Assembly: GCA_946481225.1 (NCBI GenBank)
Contig: CAMLNJ010000138.1
Coordinates: 1 to 7,373, forward strand
Direction: 5' to 3'
Length of the DNA stretch: 7,373 nucleotides
Source: an uncultured Verrucomicrobiota bacterium
GTDB lineage: Bacteria; Verrucomicrobiota; Verrucomicrobiae; Opitutales; Opitutaceae
Part shown: positions 1 through 6,894 of the stretch, one piece after another
How the letters are laid out: each line of letters opens with the position of its first letter
Position numbering within the stretch: the stretch's first letter is position 1
Position numbers and translations under genes: made by a program
Notes under the pieces: model-generated
What the model was told of the DNA's origin: nothing
Databases searched by the model: none
Seen by the model: the letters and a program-made list of their open reading frames with translations, nothing else

Positions 1-1442
1 GCGGCGGGCGGCGTGGCCACGGCCACCGGGGGAGTCGGAACCGGAGTGACGACGGGAGCCGGCGGAGGAGTGACGGGCGCGACGGGCTTGGCCGGCGCGG
101 TTTGCACCGGGGCGGACTTCTCCGTCGCCTCGATCGTGCGGGTCTTCTGACCGCGCATCATTGCGATGCCGACCACGGTGGCGACCACGGCCAGACCCGC
201 GCCGATGAAGATCGGGCCCTTGTTGCTCTTGCTCGGGGCGGCCTCGACCGCGGCGGCCGGTTTGGACGCGGCGTTGCCGACATTGACCGATTCGACGGCC
301 TTCGTCGCCTGGGCGGCGGGCCTAGCGGAAGCGGGCTTGGCCTCGGTCCCGGCGGGGGACTTCGCTTGGGCGGACATGGCGGCGGGCTTGCCCGGGCCGG
401 CGGGAGCGCCGGCCTTGGCGAAGGGGGCGCCCGTTTTCGAGCGGGCCCCAGGGCGGGTCGCGAGGATATCCAAGGGAGGTTGCACCCACGCGGCGTCGGC
501 CGAACCGGCGGCGGCGACCGCTAGCAGACCGAGCGAGCAAACAGGCTGCGGGCCTGAGCCGGTTTCGAGGCCGAGGCGGGTCGTCACGGCGGCGACGGCA
601 GGCGCCCAAGGCTTGAGGCCGAGCGCGGCGGAGAGCTGGTTGACCAGCCAATTTTGTCCGGGGGTAAGGCCGGCGACATGAAGAATGGTGGCGGGGGATT
701 TCGCGAGGGCAGGCTTGATCGCGTCGGCGAGCGAGGCGGCGATCTTCGGCGCGACGTCGGAGAAATCGTAGCTGTCGTTGTAGAAGAGCTTACCCGCCGC
801 GGCCTTGAACTTCAGGCCAAGACCTTGCTGCACGGCCTCGAAAATCTTGGCATAACCAGCGGGGGCGGACGCGATGGCCTTCACGCCTTGGGACGAGACC
901 CAAACAAGAGACCCGTCGTCCTCGCCCGGCACGAGCACCAGCGCGGTCTCGCCGTCGGAAAGCGAGGAGGCGACCACGCCCAGATGCGCGGGAGCGGCCA
1001 AGGTGAGCTCGGCGGGCGCGAGACCCAAGTTGCCCAAGGTGTCCTTGGCGGAGGCATAGCCGGCGGCGTCGACCGCGGCCAAGAGCCAAGGCGTCGCGCG
1101 CGCGGGATCGAGTCCGGCGCCATTGGCGGAGTCGCACACGACGGCGACCGGGGCGCCCTCGAAACCGTGGGGCAGCTTTGCGAGATGGCCCTGAAGCGCG
1201 GCCGGCTGACGAACGGAGCCCGATTCGGCCTCGGCTGAAAGATGGAGAAAATTCCGCCCCCCCAGAAGCGAGGCCCGCACCACGCCCGAAAGGCCGTGTT
1301 CGGCGACAAAGGCGGCAAGGTCGGTTTTCGCGTCGATGGAGAAGGCGCGAGACGCCAGAACCTTACGGCCGGCCAGAACGGCGATGTGCAGCGAATGCGG
1401 AGCGATTTCGACGTAGGCGAGCGAGGCGGACGGGGTGGCCAT
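1..1442 (-). CDS. Single-pass membrane protein with divergent PilM/GspL-like actin-fold N-terminus (partial, C-terminus beyond left edge)
   Basis: The frame is open from an ATG at 1442-1440 to the window edge, giving 480 visible residues with no stop. Residues 1-320 look globular. An N-terminal beta-hairpin pattern (YVEIAPHSLHIAVLAG) is followed by a hydrophobic strand near T166-V171 (TALVLV), then helices, and a strand-turn-helix at I253-G258 (ILHVAG, then TPGQNWLVNQLSAALGL). This order recalls the actin-like domain of PilM and GspL, but the usual Asp/Gly phosphate loops are not evident, so nucleotide binding is doubtful. Residues about 330-408 form an Ala/Pro/Lys-rich linker. Residues 409-429 (GPIFIGAGLAVVATVVGIAM) form one membrane segment. 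Residues about 444-480 are a Pro/Val/Ala-rich tail, probably extracytoplasmic. The layout of soluble domain, linker, single TM and outer part matches GspL. It lies 100 bp after the coiled-coil gene on the same strand. No Shine-Dalgarno precedes the ATG (TTTTTTCCT). The existence of the gene is fairly sure; the family is an inference. Confidence 0.8.
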   Translation of the reverse strand, partial: MATPSASLAYVEIAPHSLHIAVLAGRKVLASRAFSIDAKTDLAAFVAEHGLSGVVRASLLGGRNFLHLSAEAESGSVRQPAALQGHLAKLPHGFEGAPVAVVCDSANGAGLDPARATPWLLAAVDAAGYASAKDTLGNLGLAPAELTLAAPAHLGVVASSLSDGETALVLVPGEDDGSLVWVSSQGVKAIASAPAGYAKIFEAVQQGLGLKFKAAAGKLFYNDSYDFSDVAPKIAASLADAIKPALAKSPATILHVAGLTPGQNWLVNQLSAALGLKPWAPAVAAVTTRLGLETGSGPQPVCSLGLLAVAAAGSADAAWVQPPLDILATRPGARSKTGAPFAKAGAPAGPGKPAAMSAQAKSPAGTEAKPASARPAAQATKAVESVNVGNAASKPAAAVEAAPSKSNKGPIFIGAGLAVVATVVGIAMMRGQKTRTIEATEKSAPVQTAPAKPVAPVTPPPAPVVTPVPTPPVAVATPPA

Positions 1443-1542
1443 AGGAAAAAAGTATCGGTTAGTGAAGGTCTCGTCACGTTTGCGCAACGCTTTAGGAAGC
1501 GCCCGGTGAAGAAACCGGTGACGATAAAAGGAAAAGACGGAA
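1443..1542. other. 100-bp intergenic gap with small symmetric motifs
   Basis: This is the gap between the stop of the coiled-coil gene and the ATG of the membrane-protein gene. It holds an 8-bp palindrome TTGCGCAA (1480-1487) and a 7-bp direct repeat CCGGTGA at 1503-1509 and 1515-1521 (12-bp period). I see no hairpin followed by a T-run on the minus strand, so the two genes may be co-transcribed. I also see no convincing -35/-10 pair. A protein-binding site is possible but unproven. Confidence 0.3.
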
Positions 1543-4491
1543 TCAGAGTTCGAGCAGCTTCTTGCGGCGATCCTCGAAAGCTTTTTCTTTTGCGGCGAGT
1601 TTGGTCATCTCGGATTCAAGAACCTCGCGCTCGGTTTCCAGTTCAACGCGGGTCTTTTCGCACGCGGCGCGTTCCTTGGCGAGTTGGGCGCGAGTGGTCT
1701 CGATTTCGGCGAGACCGGCTTCGACCTCGGCCTGTTGGACGGAGAACCTGTCGGTGGCGGCCTTGAGTTTCTTCTCGCGGGCAAGGATATCTTGGCTGGC
1801 TTCCTCGACCCCGGAAGCGTCGGCCTCGATCCGGGCGCGTTCGGCCGCCAGGGTTTTGCGTTCGGCGGCGAGCTGCTTTTCGGTCTCGCCGACCGAGGCG
1901 ACGCGAGCGTCGAGTCGTTGGTCGCGCTCGTCGAGCGCCTTGGCACGAGCGTCAAGCTGGGCGAGGAGGGCGGTGTTCTTCTGCTCCGCCTGGGCCAAGG
2001 CGGAGGCGCGGGCGGCCAACTCGGCGTCGCGAGTGGCCAATGCTTTTTCGCGGGCGGCGAGATCCTTGGTGGCGGCGGCGTGCTGGCCGCGCGCGGCCTC
2101 GAGCCCGGCGGTCTGGGCGGCGAGGGCGTCCTGGCTTTGCTTAAGCGCCTTGCGCTCCGTCTCGATCTTGGCGCGGTCGGCGGCGAGCGCGGCCTCGGTC
2201 TTCGCGACGGCGGCCTCGCGCTGACCGGCCTTGTTGTCGCGGATGCCGATCTCGGCGTCTCGCTCGGCGAGCTTTTTCTCACGCTCGGCAAGCACCTTCT
2301 CGGAGTCGGACAGCTTCTTGCGCGCGGCGTCGAGCTCGGCCTGGGCGGCGGCGATCTTCTTCTCGCGGTCGGCGATCCCGGAGGCGGTTTTCGCGAGGGC
2401 GGACTGCTCGTCGGAGAGTTTTTTGCGGTCGGCGGCGAGCGTGGCGCGCGAGGTCTCGAGGGCGGCCTTGTCCTGCTTGAGCTGCTTCTCCTGCTCCGTC
2501 AGCGCGGACTGGCGGGTCGAGAGAGCCTTCTCGGAGGCGGCGACGGAATCGGCCTGGGTCGAGAGCCTCTTGTCGGTCTCGGCGAGCTTCTTCTCGCGCT
2601 GCGCCAGGTCGCCTTCCTTCGCCTTCATCTGGGCGGTTTCGGCGTCGAGCCGCTTGCGTGAATCGGTGAGCGCGGTCTCGCGGCCGGCAAGCGCGAGCTC
2701 GGCCTTGGAGAGTTCCGCGGCGCGTTTTTTCTGAGCCTCGAGTTCGGCGGCGGCCTCGGCCTTGGCCTTCTGGAGCGCCGCGGAATCGGCGGCGATACGA
2801 TTGGTCTCCACGCGGACGCGAGCCTCCTCCTTTTCCAGTTCGGCGGAGCGCTCGGCCGCGGAGGCCTGCTCCGCCGCGAGGGCGGCCTGGGCGGTGGCGA
2901 GCTGTTTCTCGCGGGCGCTCACGGCCTGGTCGCGGGCGATCGACTCGGCTTCGGCCTGGGCGGCTTTCTTCTTCTGCTGTTCGAGCGATTTTTGCGCGGA
3001 GGCAAGGGCGGCCTCGCGATCCTCGAGCGACCTTTCCACGGCGGCGAGCTCCTTGGTCTTGGCGGCGGCCGCGGCGGTCGCGGCGGCCGCGGCGGCGCGC
3101 TCGCCCTCCAGGCTGGCGCGCTCGGCGGAGATGCGGCGGGCGTCTTGCTGGAGGCGGGCCTCCTCGGCCTCGAGCTCCGACTGACGGGCGGCGAAAGCCT
3201 CCTCGTCGGCGCGCACGCGGGAGAGCTGCGCGGCGACCTTCTTTTCCTGGGCGACGACGGACTTTTCGCGGACCGAAAAATTATCCTCGCGCTCGGCGAC
3301 CAATCTTTCCTGGGCGGAAAGCTTGGACTGGGCCGCGGTCAGCGCGGCCTCGCGCTCGGCGAGCGCGACTTCAGCGCGCGTGAGCTCGGCCATCCGCTTT
3401 TGGTGAATCTTAACGGAATCGCCGGCCTCGGCCTTTGCCTCCTCGAGCTCCGCCGCGTCATCGGCGAGGCGCTTCTGCTCGGCAGCCAGCTGGGCGCGGG
3501 CGAGGTCGAGCTCGGCCTGACGCGCGGCCAAGGCGGACTCGCCTTCGGCGCGGGCTTTTTTGGCGCGCTCGACCTCGGCCTTGGCCTGGGCGGCGGCGGC
3601 GCGGGCGGCCTCGAGTTCGGAGCGTTGCGCGGCGAGCACCTCCCGGTCGGCGGCGAGCGCGGCTTCCCGCTCGGCGAGCGCGGCCTGCGCCGCCGCGAGC
3701 TCGGCGCGAAGGGGGGCAAGCGACTGGTCGGCCTTGGAAAGCTCGGACGCGCGTTTCTCGTTCTGCTTTTTCTGCTTCTCGATGTCGGCGACGTTGTCGG
3801 AGACGGAGGTGCGCTCGCCTTGAACCCGTTTACGCTCGTTCGCAAGGTCGGCCTCGGTCGCGGCGAGGGCGCGCTCCCGTTCGGCGATCCGGCTCGCCTG
3901 CGTCTTTACCTCGCGCTCGGCCGCATCCCGGCGGCCTATCTCCTCCTGAAGCTGTTTCTGCAAGCGCTCGCACTCCGCGCGGAGCGATCCGAGCTCGGGC
4001 GCGGCGGCCACGGGGGAGGCGGAGCCGATCGAAAAGGGCTGGGTGGAAGCGGGACGAGCTTCTCCGGCGAGAAAAAGCGTCATCTCATGCCGGCAATGCT
4101 GCGCGATCGCGGATGTGTGTCCGTTGAGCCGCGGCTGGAGCAGCTCCGTGGCGCGGGCGAAGAAGGCGCTGAGATTGAGCGGCGGGTGAAACAGATCGCG
4201 CACGCCGAGGCGGATCGCCCGCACGATGACATCCATCTCGGGCTTCGCGCAGAGGAGGAGTATAGGCGCGGTGCGCTGATGGCTGCGGATGTTTTCCGCC
4301 AAGGTGAGCGGGTCTTTGCCGAGCTTGGAGCCGTCGTGAATAACCAAGTCGAATTGCTCCGACTTCAGGGATATCTCCAAGTCCGAATTGGACGGGATCT
4401 CGCGTGCGTAAAGCCCTGACTCTACGGCAACATAAGCTTTGGCATAAAAAACTTCGGGGCCGGTGCGAATGAGCAGGATTTTCGCGGACAC
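1543..4491 (-). CDS. Pseudo-receiver domain fused to a giant Ala-rich coiled coil (FrzS/AglZ-like architecture)
   Basis: The product has 982 residues. It starts at GTG 4491-4489, the only reasonable start because TAA at 4506-4504 closes the frame five codons upstream. It stops at TGA 1545-1543. Residues 1-119 follow a response-regulator receiver pattern of alternating strands and helices (KILLI, FDLVIHD, APILLL, GVRDLF). D53 sits where the phospho-acceptor Asp belongs. The acidic pair after strand 1 is replaced by R9-T10-G11-P12, the switch Ser/Thr by C81, and the conserved Lys region reads H102-P103-P104. It is therefore probably a pseudo-receiver that cannot signal by normal phosphorylation. 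Residues about 120-166 are a linker, Pro/Ala/Ser-rich from about 145. Residues about 167-982 are almost pure Ala/Glu/Lys/Arg/Gln/Leu helix with no signal peptide or membrane segment, so the protein is cytoplasmic. Myxococcus FrzS and AglZ share this domain order and act at cell poles in motility; a scaffold role here is an inference. SMC- or cytoskeleton-like annotations could arise from composition alone. Confidence 0.93.
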   Translation of the reverse strand: MSAKILLIRTGPEVFYAKAYVAVESGLYAREIPSNSDLEISLKSEQFDLVIHDGSKLGKDPLTLAENIRSHQRTAPILLLCAKPEMDVIVRAIRLGVRDLFHPPLNLSAFFARATELLQPRLNGHTSAIAQHCRHEMTLFLAGEARPASTQPFSIGSASPVAAAPELGSLRAECERLQKQLQEEIGRRDAAEREVKTQASRIAERERALAATEADLANERKRVQGERTSVSDNVADIEKQKKQNEKRASELSKADQSLAPLRAELAAAQAALAEREAALAADREVLAAQRSELEAARAAAAQAKAEVERAKKARAEGESALAARQAELDLARAQLAAEQKRLADDAAELEEAKAEAGDSVKIHQKRMAELTRAEVALAEREAALTAAQSKLSAQERLVAEREDNFSVREKSVVAQEKKVAAQLSRVRADEEAFAARQSELEAEEARLQQDARRISAERASLEGERAAAAAATAAAAAKTKELAAVERSLEDREAALASAQKSLEQQKKKAAQAEAESIARDQAVSAREKQLATAQAALAAEQASAAERSAELEKEEARVRVETNRIAADSAALQKAKAEAAAELEAQKKRAAELSKAELALAGRETALTDSRKRLDAETAQMKAKEGDLAQREKKLAETDKRLSTQADSVAASEKALSTRQSALTEQEKQLKQDKAALETSRATLAADRKKLSDEQSALAKTASGIADREKKIAAAQAELDAARKKLSDSEKVLAEREKKLAERDAEIGIRDNKAGQREAAVAKTEAALAADRAKIETERKALKQSQDALAAQTAGLEAARGQHAAATKDLAAREKALATRDAELAARASALAQAEQKNTALLAQLDARAKALDERDQRLDARVASVGETEKQLAAERKTLAAERARIEADASGVEEASQDILAREKKLKAATDRFSVQQAEVEAGLAEIETTRAQLAKERAACEKTRVELETEREVLESEMTKLAAKEKAFEDRRKKLLEL
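1774..3879 (-). repeat. Protein-level heptad array with ~105-112-residue superperiod
   Basis: Within the 982-residue protein the mark R-[E/D]-x-x-[L/V/I/F] falls in one heptad phase. Its acidic residue is at 206, 276, 381, 402, 409, 493, 521, 528, 605, 633, 710, 738, 759, 815, 822, 857 and 906, and every spacing is a multiple of seven. A longer unit is also visible: stretches of the form AELxxAExALAxREAAL begin near residues 368, 480 and 592, exactly 112 residues apart. A related copy starts near 249 (119 earlier), and the next RE marks follow at 105-residue spacing (710, 815). This points to growth by duplication of whole-heptad blocks. The DNA copies have diverged, so this is a protein repeat and not an obvious nucleotide repeat. 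Confidence 0.8.
3062..3095. repeat. 18-bp tandem duplication encoding a poly-Ala tract
   Basis: The 16-mer GCGGCGGCCGCGGCGG occurs at 3062-3077 and again at 3080-3095, a period of 18 bp (six codons). Each copy contains the palindrome GCGGCCGC. On the minus strand the tract encodes residues 466-477 of the coiled-coil protein: six Ala, one Thr, five Ala. Because the period is six codons, slippage would keep the reading frame but would shift the heptad phase by one residue. Confidence 0.75.
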
Positions 4492-4576
4492 AACTGGTGG
4501 GGGTTAAAGGATTGTCGCCGAGGCAACGGCGGGTCGCTGAGCCAAGAAAAAGGGGGTGGGGCCAGCAACGGTAATT

Positions 4577-4605
4577 CTGGTAGTAAAGTGTTCTTAAATT
4601 GTCAA
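4577..4605 (-). promoter_or_regulatory. Candidate sigma-70-type promoter for the pseudo-receiver gene
   Basis: The minus strand has a perfect -35 hexamer TTGACA (4605-4600), a 17-bp spacer and TACCAG (4582-4577), which matches TATAAT at three of six positions. The surroundings are AT-rich in an otherwise GC-rich window. Transcription would begin near 4570, leaving a leader of roughly 80 nt before the GTG at 4491. It lies just past the candidate terminator of the preceding gene, as a new transcription unit would require. The weak -10 limits confidence. Confidence 0.45.
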
Positions 4606-4624
4606 AAAGAAGTCAGGCAGGAAC

Positions 4625-4659
4625 AAAAATCGCCGCCATGCATGAGCATGCTTAGGCGG
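4625..4659 (-). terminator. Rho-independent terminator for the opgH transcription unit
   Basis: Reading the minus strand, CCGCC (4659-4655) pairs with GGCGG (4637-4633). An inner arm GCATG (4651-4647) faces CATGC (4644-4640) across a short loop. The stem is followed after three bases (CGA) by TTTTT (4629-4625). It sits about 75-110 bp after the opgH stop and before the next promoter candidate. The mismatched junction between the two arms and the short T-run make it moderate in strength. Confidence 0.55.
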
Positions 4660-4734
4660 AACTACCACCCCTGAAGCGAGTTGATACAACGGGGCAAAGC
4701 CCGCGCGCGGGACCCGACCCCCGTTCGTCGGTGC
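4660..4734. other. 3' untranslated stretch of opgH with a 12-bp GC palindrome
   Basis: This segment lies between the opgH stop and the terminator hairpin. It contains the perfect palindrome CCCGCGCGCGGG (4700-4711) and a weaker inverted pair CCGAC/GTCGG (4714-4718 and 4727-4731). The palindrome could form an extra stem in the opgH mRNA tail. I see no coding region here. Confidence 0.35.
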
Positions 4735-6894
4735 TCAGCGATATAAGGCCGTCTGAGGAGCCGGAGCGAGCACGTTGTAGGCGCGGATGGCCGTGCGCCA
4801 CCAGGCCGAAAGCCGCTCCGCGGGCAGCGACCAAAGATCGCGGTGCAGCTCCGCCATCGAGTCGGCATCGAGGAGAAGGGCGAGCTTGTCTCTCGCACCC
4901 AAGGCGGCGGGGCCTTCGCGCAAGAGACGATCACGCAGGGGCGCGAAACGATCTTCGCCGGCGGGAACGGGATTGTGGTCGCGCTCTCTCAGCAACGCCA
5001 GATGAACGGCGTTCACATAAGGATCGAGAACCGCCTGCATGAGTCCGTAGTCGGCGGCCAATTCAGGCAACGGCGGGGCGTGGCGCCGGCAGGCTTCCAG
5101 ATTGCGGGCGAGGCGCGTCAGCTCGGGCGGCGGCGAGGTCTCCTCGGGCGTGAGGAAGAACTTGAGTCGGCGCACGAAATTGCCGGTTCCGATTTGCCCG
5201 GTCATGAGGGAAACGGGAATCGAGGAGATCAGGCCGAGCAAAATGGGCGCAAGCCAGGCGGCGAAGGCGGGGTCCACCCACAGGGCAAGCGCTCCCCACC
5301 CCAGCCCGGTGATCGTATGCCCGGCGTGAGTGAGGATGGCCTCGCGCCATTCCGGATCGCCGTCGGTGCCGCGACGCTGCGCGACCCAGGCCACGCCCCG
5401 GCCCGCGAGGGTGAGCGCGATGAACTTCGAGTGAAAAAGCATCAACACCGGCGCGATCAGGGTGAAAATCGCGGTCTCCGAAACGGCGCCCGCGATCACG
5501 CGTGTCCAACCGCCAAAGCCGGCCGCCGCGCCGGGACGGCGGGCCAGATCGAGGATCGCGAGAATCTTGGGCAGAAAAAGCAGCCCGAGCGTGCCAAAAA
5601 GCAAAAGCAGGGCCTGGGCGTGGAAGCCGAGGTGAAGATAATTGGCCAAGCTGTCGACCGGCAGCGGGCTGAGGCCGGTGGCGGCATAGCGCCAAGCAAT
5701 GACGGAAGAGACGACCAGGAAGGCCAGCCAGAGGGGCGACGCGAGGTAGGCCAGAATGCCGAGCGCGAGGTGGAGGCGGTTCGCGGCGTGGAGCCCGCGG
5801 GCGGTCACGAGCCAGGCATGCTGAAGGTTGCCCTGCAACCAGCGGCGGTCGCGCTTGGCGAAGTCGATCAGGTTGCCCGGGCACTCCTCGTAGCTGCCTT
5901 CGAGATCGACCGCCAGCCACACGGACCAGCCGGCGCGGCGCATGAGAGCGGCCTCGACATAGTCGTGACTCAGGATGCGGCCGCCGAAGGGCTCGACGCC
6001 GGGAAGATCGGGCAAGGAGCAATGCTCGATGAAGGGCGCGACGCGGATGATGGCATTGTGCCCCCAGTAGTTGGCCTCGCTTTGCTGCCAGTAGTTGAGG
6101 CCGGCCGCGAAAATGGGGCCGTAAAGGCGGGAGGCGAATTGCTGGAGGCGCGCGAAAACCGTCTCGCCGTTCACCAGGCGCGGCACGGTCTGGATGATGC
6201 CGGCGCCGGGGTTGCGCTCCATGAGGCGCACGAGCTTCACGATCGCGTCGCCGCTCATGATGCTGTCGGCGTCGAGCACGACCATGTAGCGGTAGCGCTT
6301 GCCCCAGCGGCGGCAGAAGTCGGCGAGGTTGCCGGCCTTCTTGTTCAGATTCACGCGGCGCTTGCGGTAAAACATCCGGCCGCGGGCGCCGAGCTGGCGC
6401 GTCAACGCGACCCAGGCCGACTCCTCCTCGATCCAGCGGTTCGGATTGGTGGTGTCGCTGAGGATGAAGAAATCGAAGGCGTCGAGCTGCCCGGTCGCCT
6501 CGAGCGAACGGTAGATCACACGGAGGCCTTCCATGATGCGGGAAGTGTCCTCATTGAAGACGGGCATCACGATGGCGGTCGGGGCGTCGACCGGACGTGC
6601 CTCGTCCTCGGCCGAAAGGCTGTTGAGGATGCGATTGGCGTCCCCGTCCCCCATCCGGGCGAACCAGCCGATGATCGCCTGCACCGCGCCGAAGGCGACG
6701 AGCGAAAAGAGGATCGCGAAGAGCAGGAGATGAAGGATGTTCCAGATGTTGAAGCTATCCACGCGGCGGTGGAGGTCTGCCATCAGGAAGACGGCCGGGC
6801 CGACCAACAACAGGGTCAGCGAGGCGACAAAGAGGCGGCGCTGGGTGACGCGGGTGCCATCGAGGCGGGCGGGATCGAAGCGGGAGGCGCTCAT
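4735..6894 (-). CDS. opgH: Glucans biosynthesis glucosyltransferase H (OpgH/MdoH), short form
   Basis: This inner-membrane GT2 enzyme polymerises glucose from UDP-glucose into the beta-1,2 backbone of osmoregulated periplasmic glucans and moves the chain to the periplasm. I chose ATG 6894-6892 (719 residues); a TTG at 6951 in the same frame would add 19 residues that look non-native. Membrane segments lie near residues 21-39 and 52-78. The catalytic loop follows: PVFNED (111-116), LSDTTN (145-150), the DAD metal site D208/D210, the motif GIIQTVPRLVNGETVFARLQ (232-251), NYWGHNAIIR (275-284), SHD (309-311) and the (R/Q)xxRW motif at R348-W352. More membrane helices lie near 378-402, 417-441, 462-487 and 528-565. 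The C-terminal cytoplasmic part keeps family marks (TPEET at 582, MA-x-LH near 680). E. coli OpgH is about 847 residues. This one lacks the long cytoplasmic N-terminus but is otherwise complete. Family assignment is very secure. Confidence 0.96.
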   Translation of the reverse strand: MSASRFDPARLDGTRVTQRRLFVASLTLLLVGPAVFLMADLHRRVDSFNIWNILHLLLFAILFSLVAFGAVQAIIGWFARMGDGDANRILNSLSAEDEARPVDAPTAIVMPVFNEDTSRIMEGLRVIYRSLEATGQLDAFDFFILSDTTNPNRWIEEESAWVALTRQLGARGRMFYRKRRVNLNKKAGNLADFCRRWGKRYRYMVVLDADSIMSGDAIVKLVRLMERNPGAGIIQTVPRLVNGETVFARLQQFASRLYGPIFAAGLNYWQQSEANYWGHNAIIRVAPFIEHCSLPDLPGVEPFGGRILSHDYVEAALMRRAGWSVWLAVDLEGSYEECPGNLIDFAKRDRRWLQGNLQHAWLVTARGLHAANRLHLALGILAYLASPLWLAFLVVSSVIAWRYAATGLSPLPVDSLANYLHLGFHAQALLLLFGTLGLLFLPKILAILDLARRPGAAAGFGGWTRVIAGAVSETAIFTLIAPVLMLFHSKFIALTLAGRGVAWVAQRRGTDGDPEWREAILTHAGHTITGLGWGALALWVDPAFAAWLAPILLGLISSIPVSLMTGQIGTGNFVRRLKFFLTPEETSPPPELTRLARNLEACRRHAPPLPELAADYGLMQAVLDPYVNAVHLALLRERDHNPVPAGEDRFAPLRDRLLREGPAALGARDKLALLLDADSMAELHRDLWSLPAERLSAWWRTAIRAYNVLAPAPQTALYR

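Noticed and set aside
166..1238. Plus-strand frames at 102-524, 166-681 and 654-1238
   Set aside because: All are antisense to the Ala/Pro-rich membrane-protein gene and show only low-complexity Gly/Arg/Ala composition.
881..1477. A 198-codon minus-strand frame rich in Pro, Arg and Ser
   Set aside because: It overlaps the longer minus-strand frame 1442-1 in another phase, has unnatural composition, and lacks the hydrophobic strand pattern seen in the chosen frame.
2992..4419. A 475-codon plus-strand frame rich in Gly and Leu
   Set aside because: It is the mirror of the coiled-coil gene. Its regular Gly/Leu pattern comes from complementing Ala/Glu-rich heptad codons.
1543..4491. SMC, myosin-like or chromosome-segregation identity for the coiled-coil protein
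   Set aside because: There is no Walker A/B or hinge domain. Similarity to such proteins would come from Ala/Glu/Lys/Arg composition, while the N-terminus looks like a receiver.
4700..4711. CCCGCGCGCGGG palindrome as the opgH terminator
   Set aside because: With a minimal loop and no T-run after it on the minus strand, it is a poor terminator compared with the hairpin at 4633-4659.
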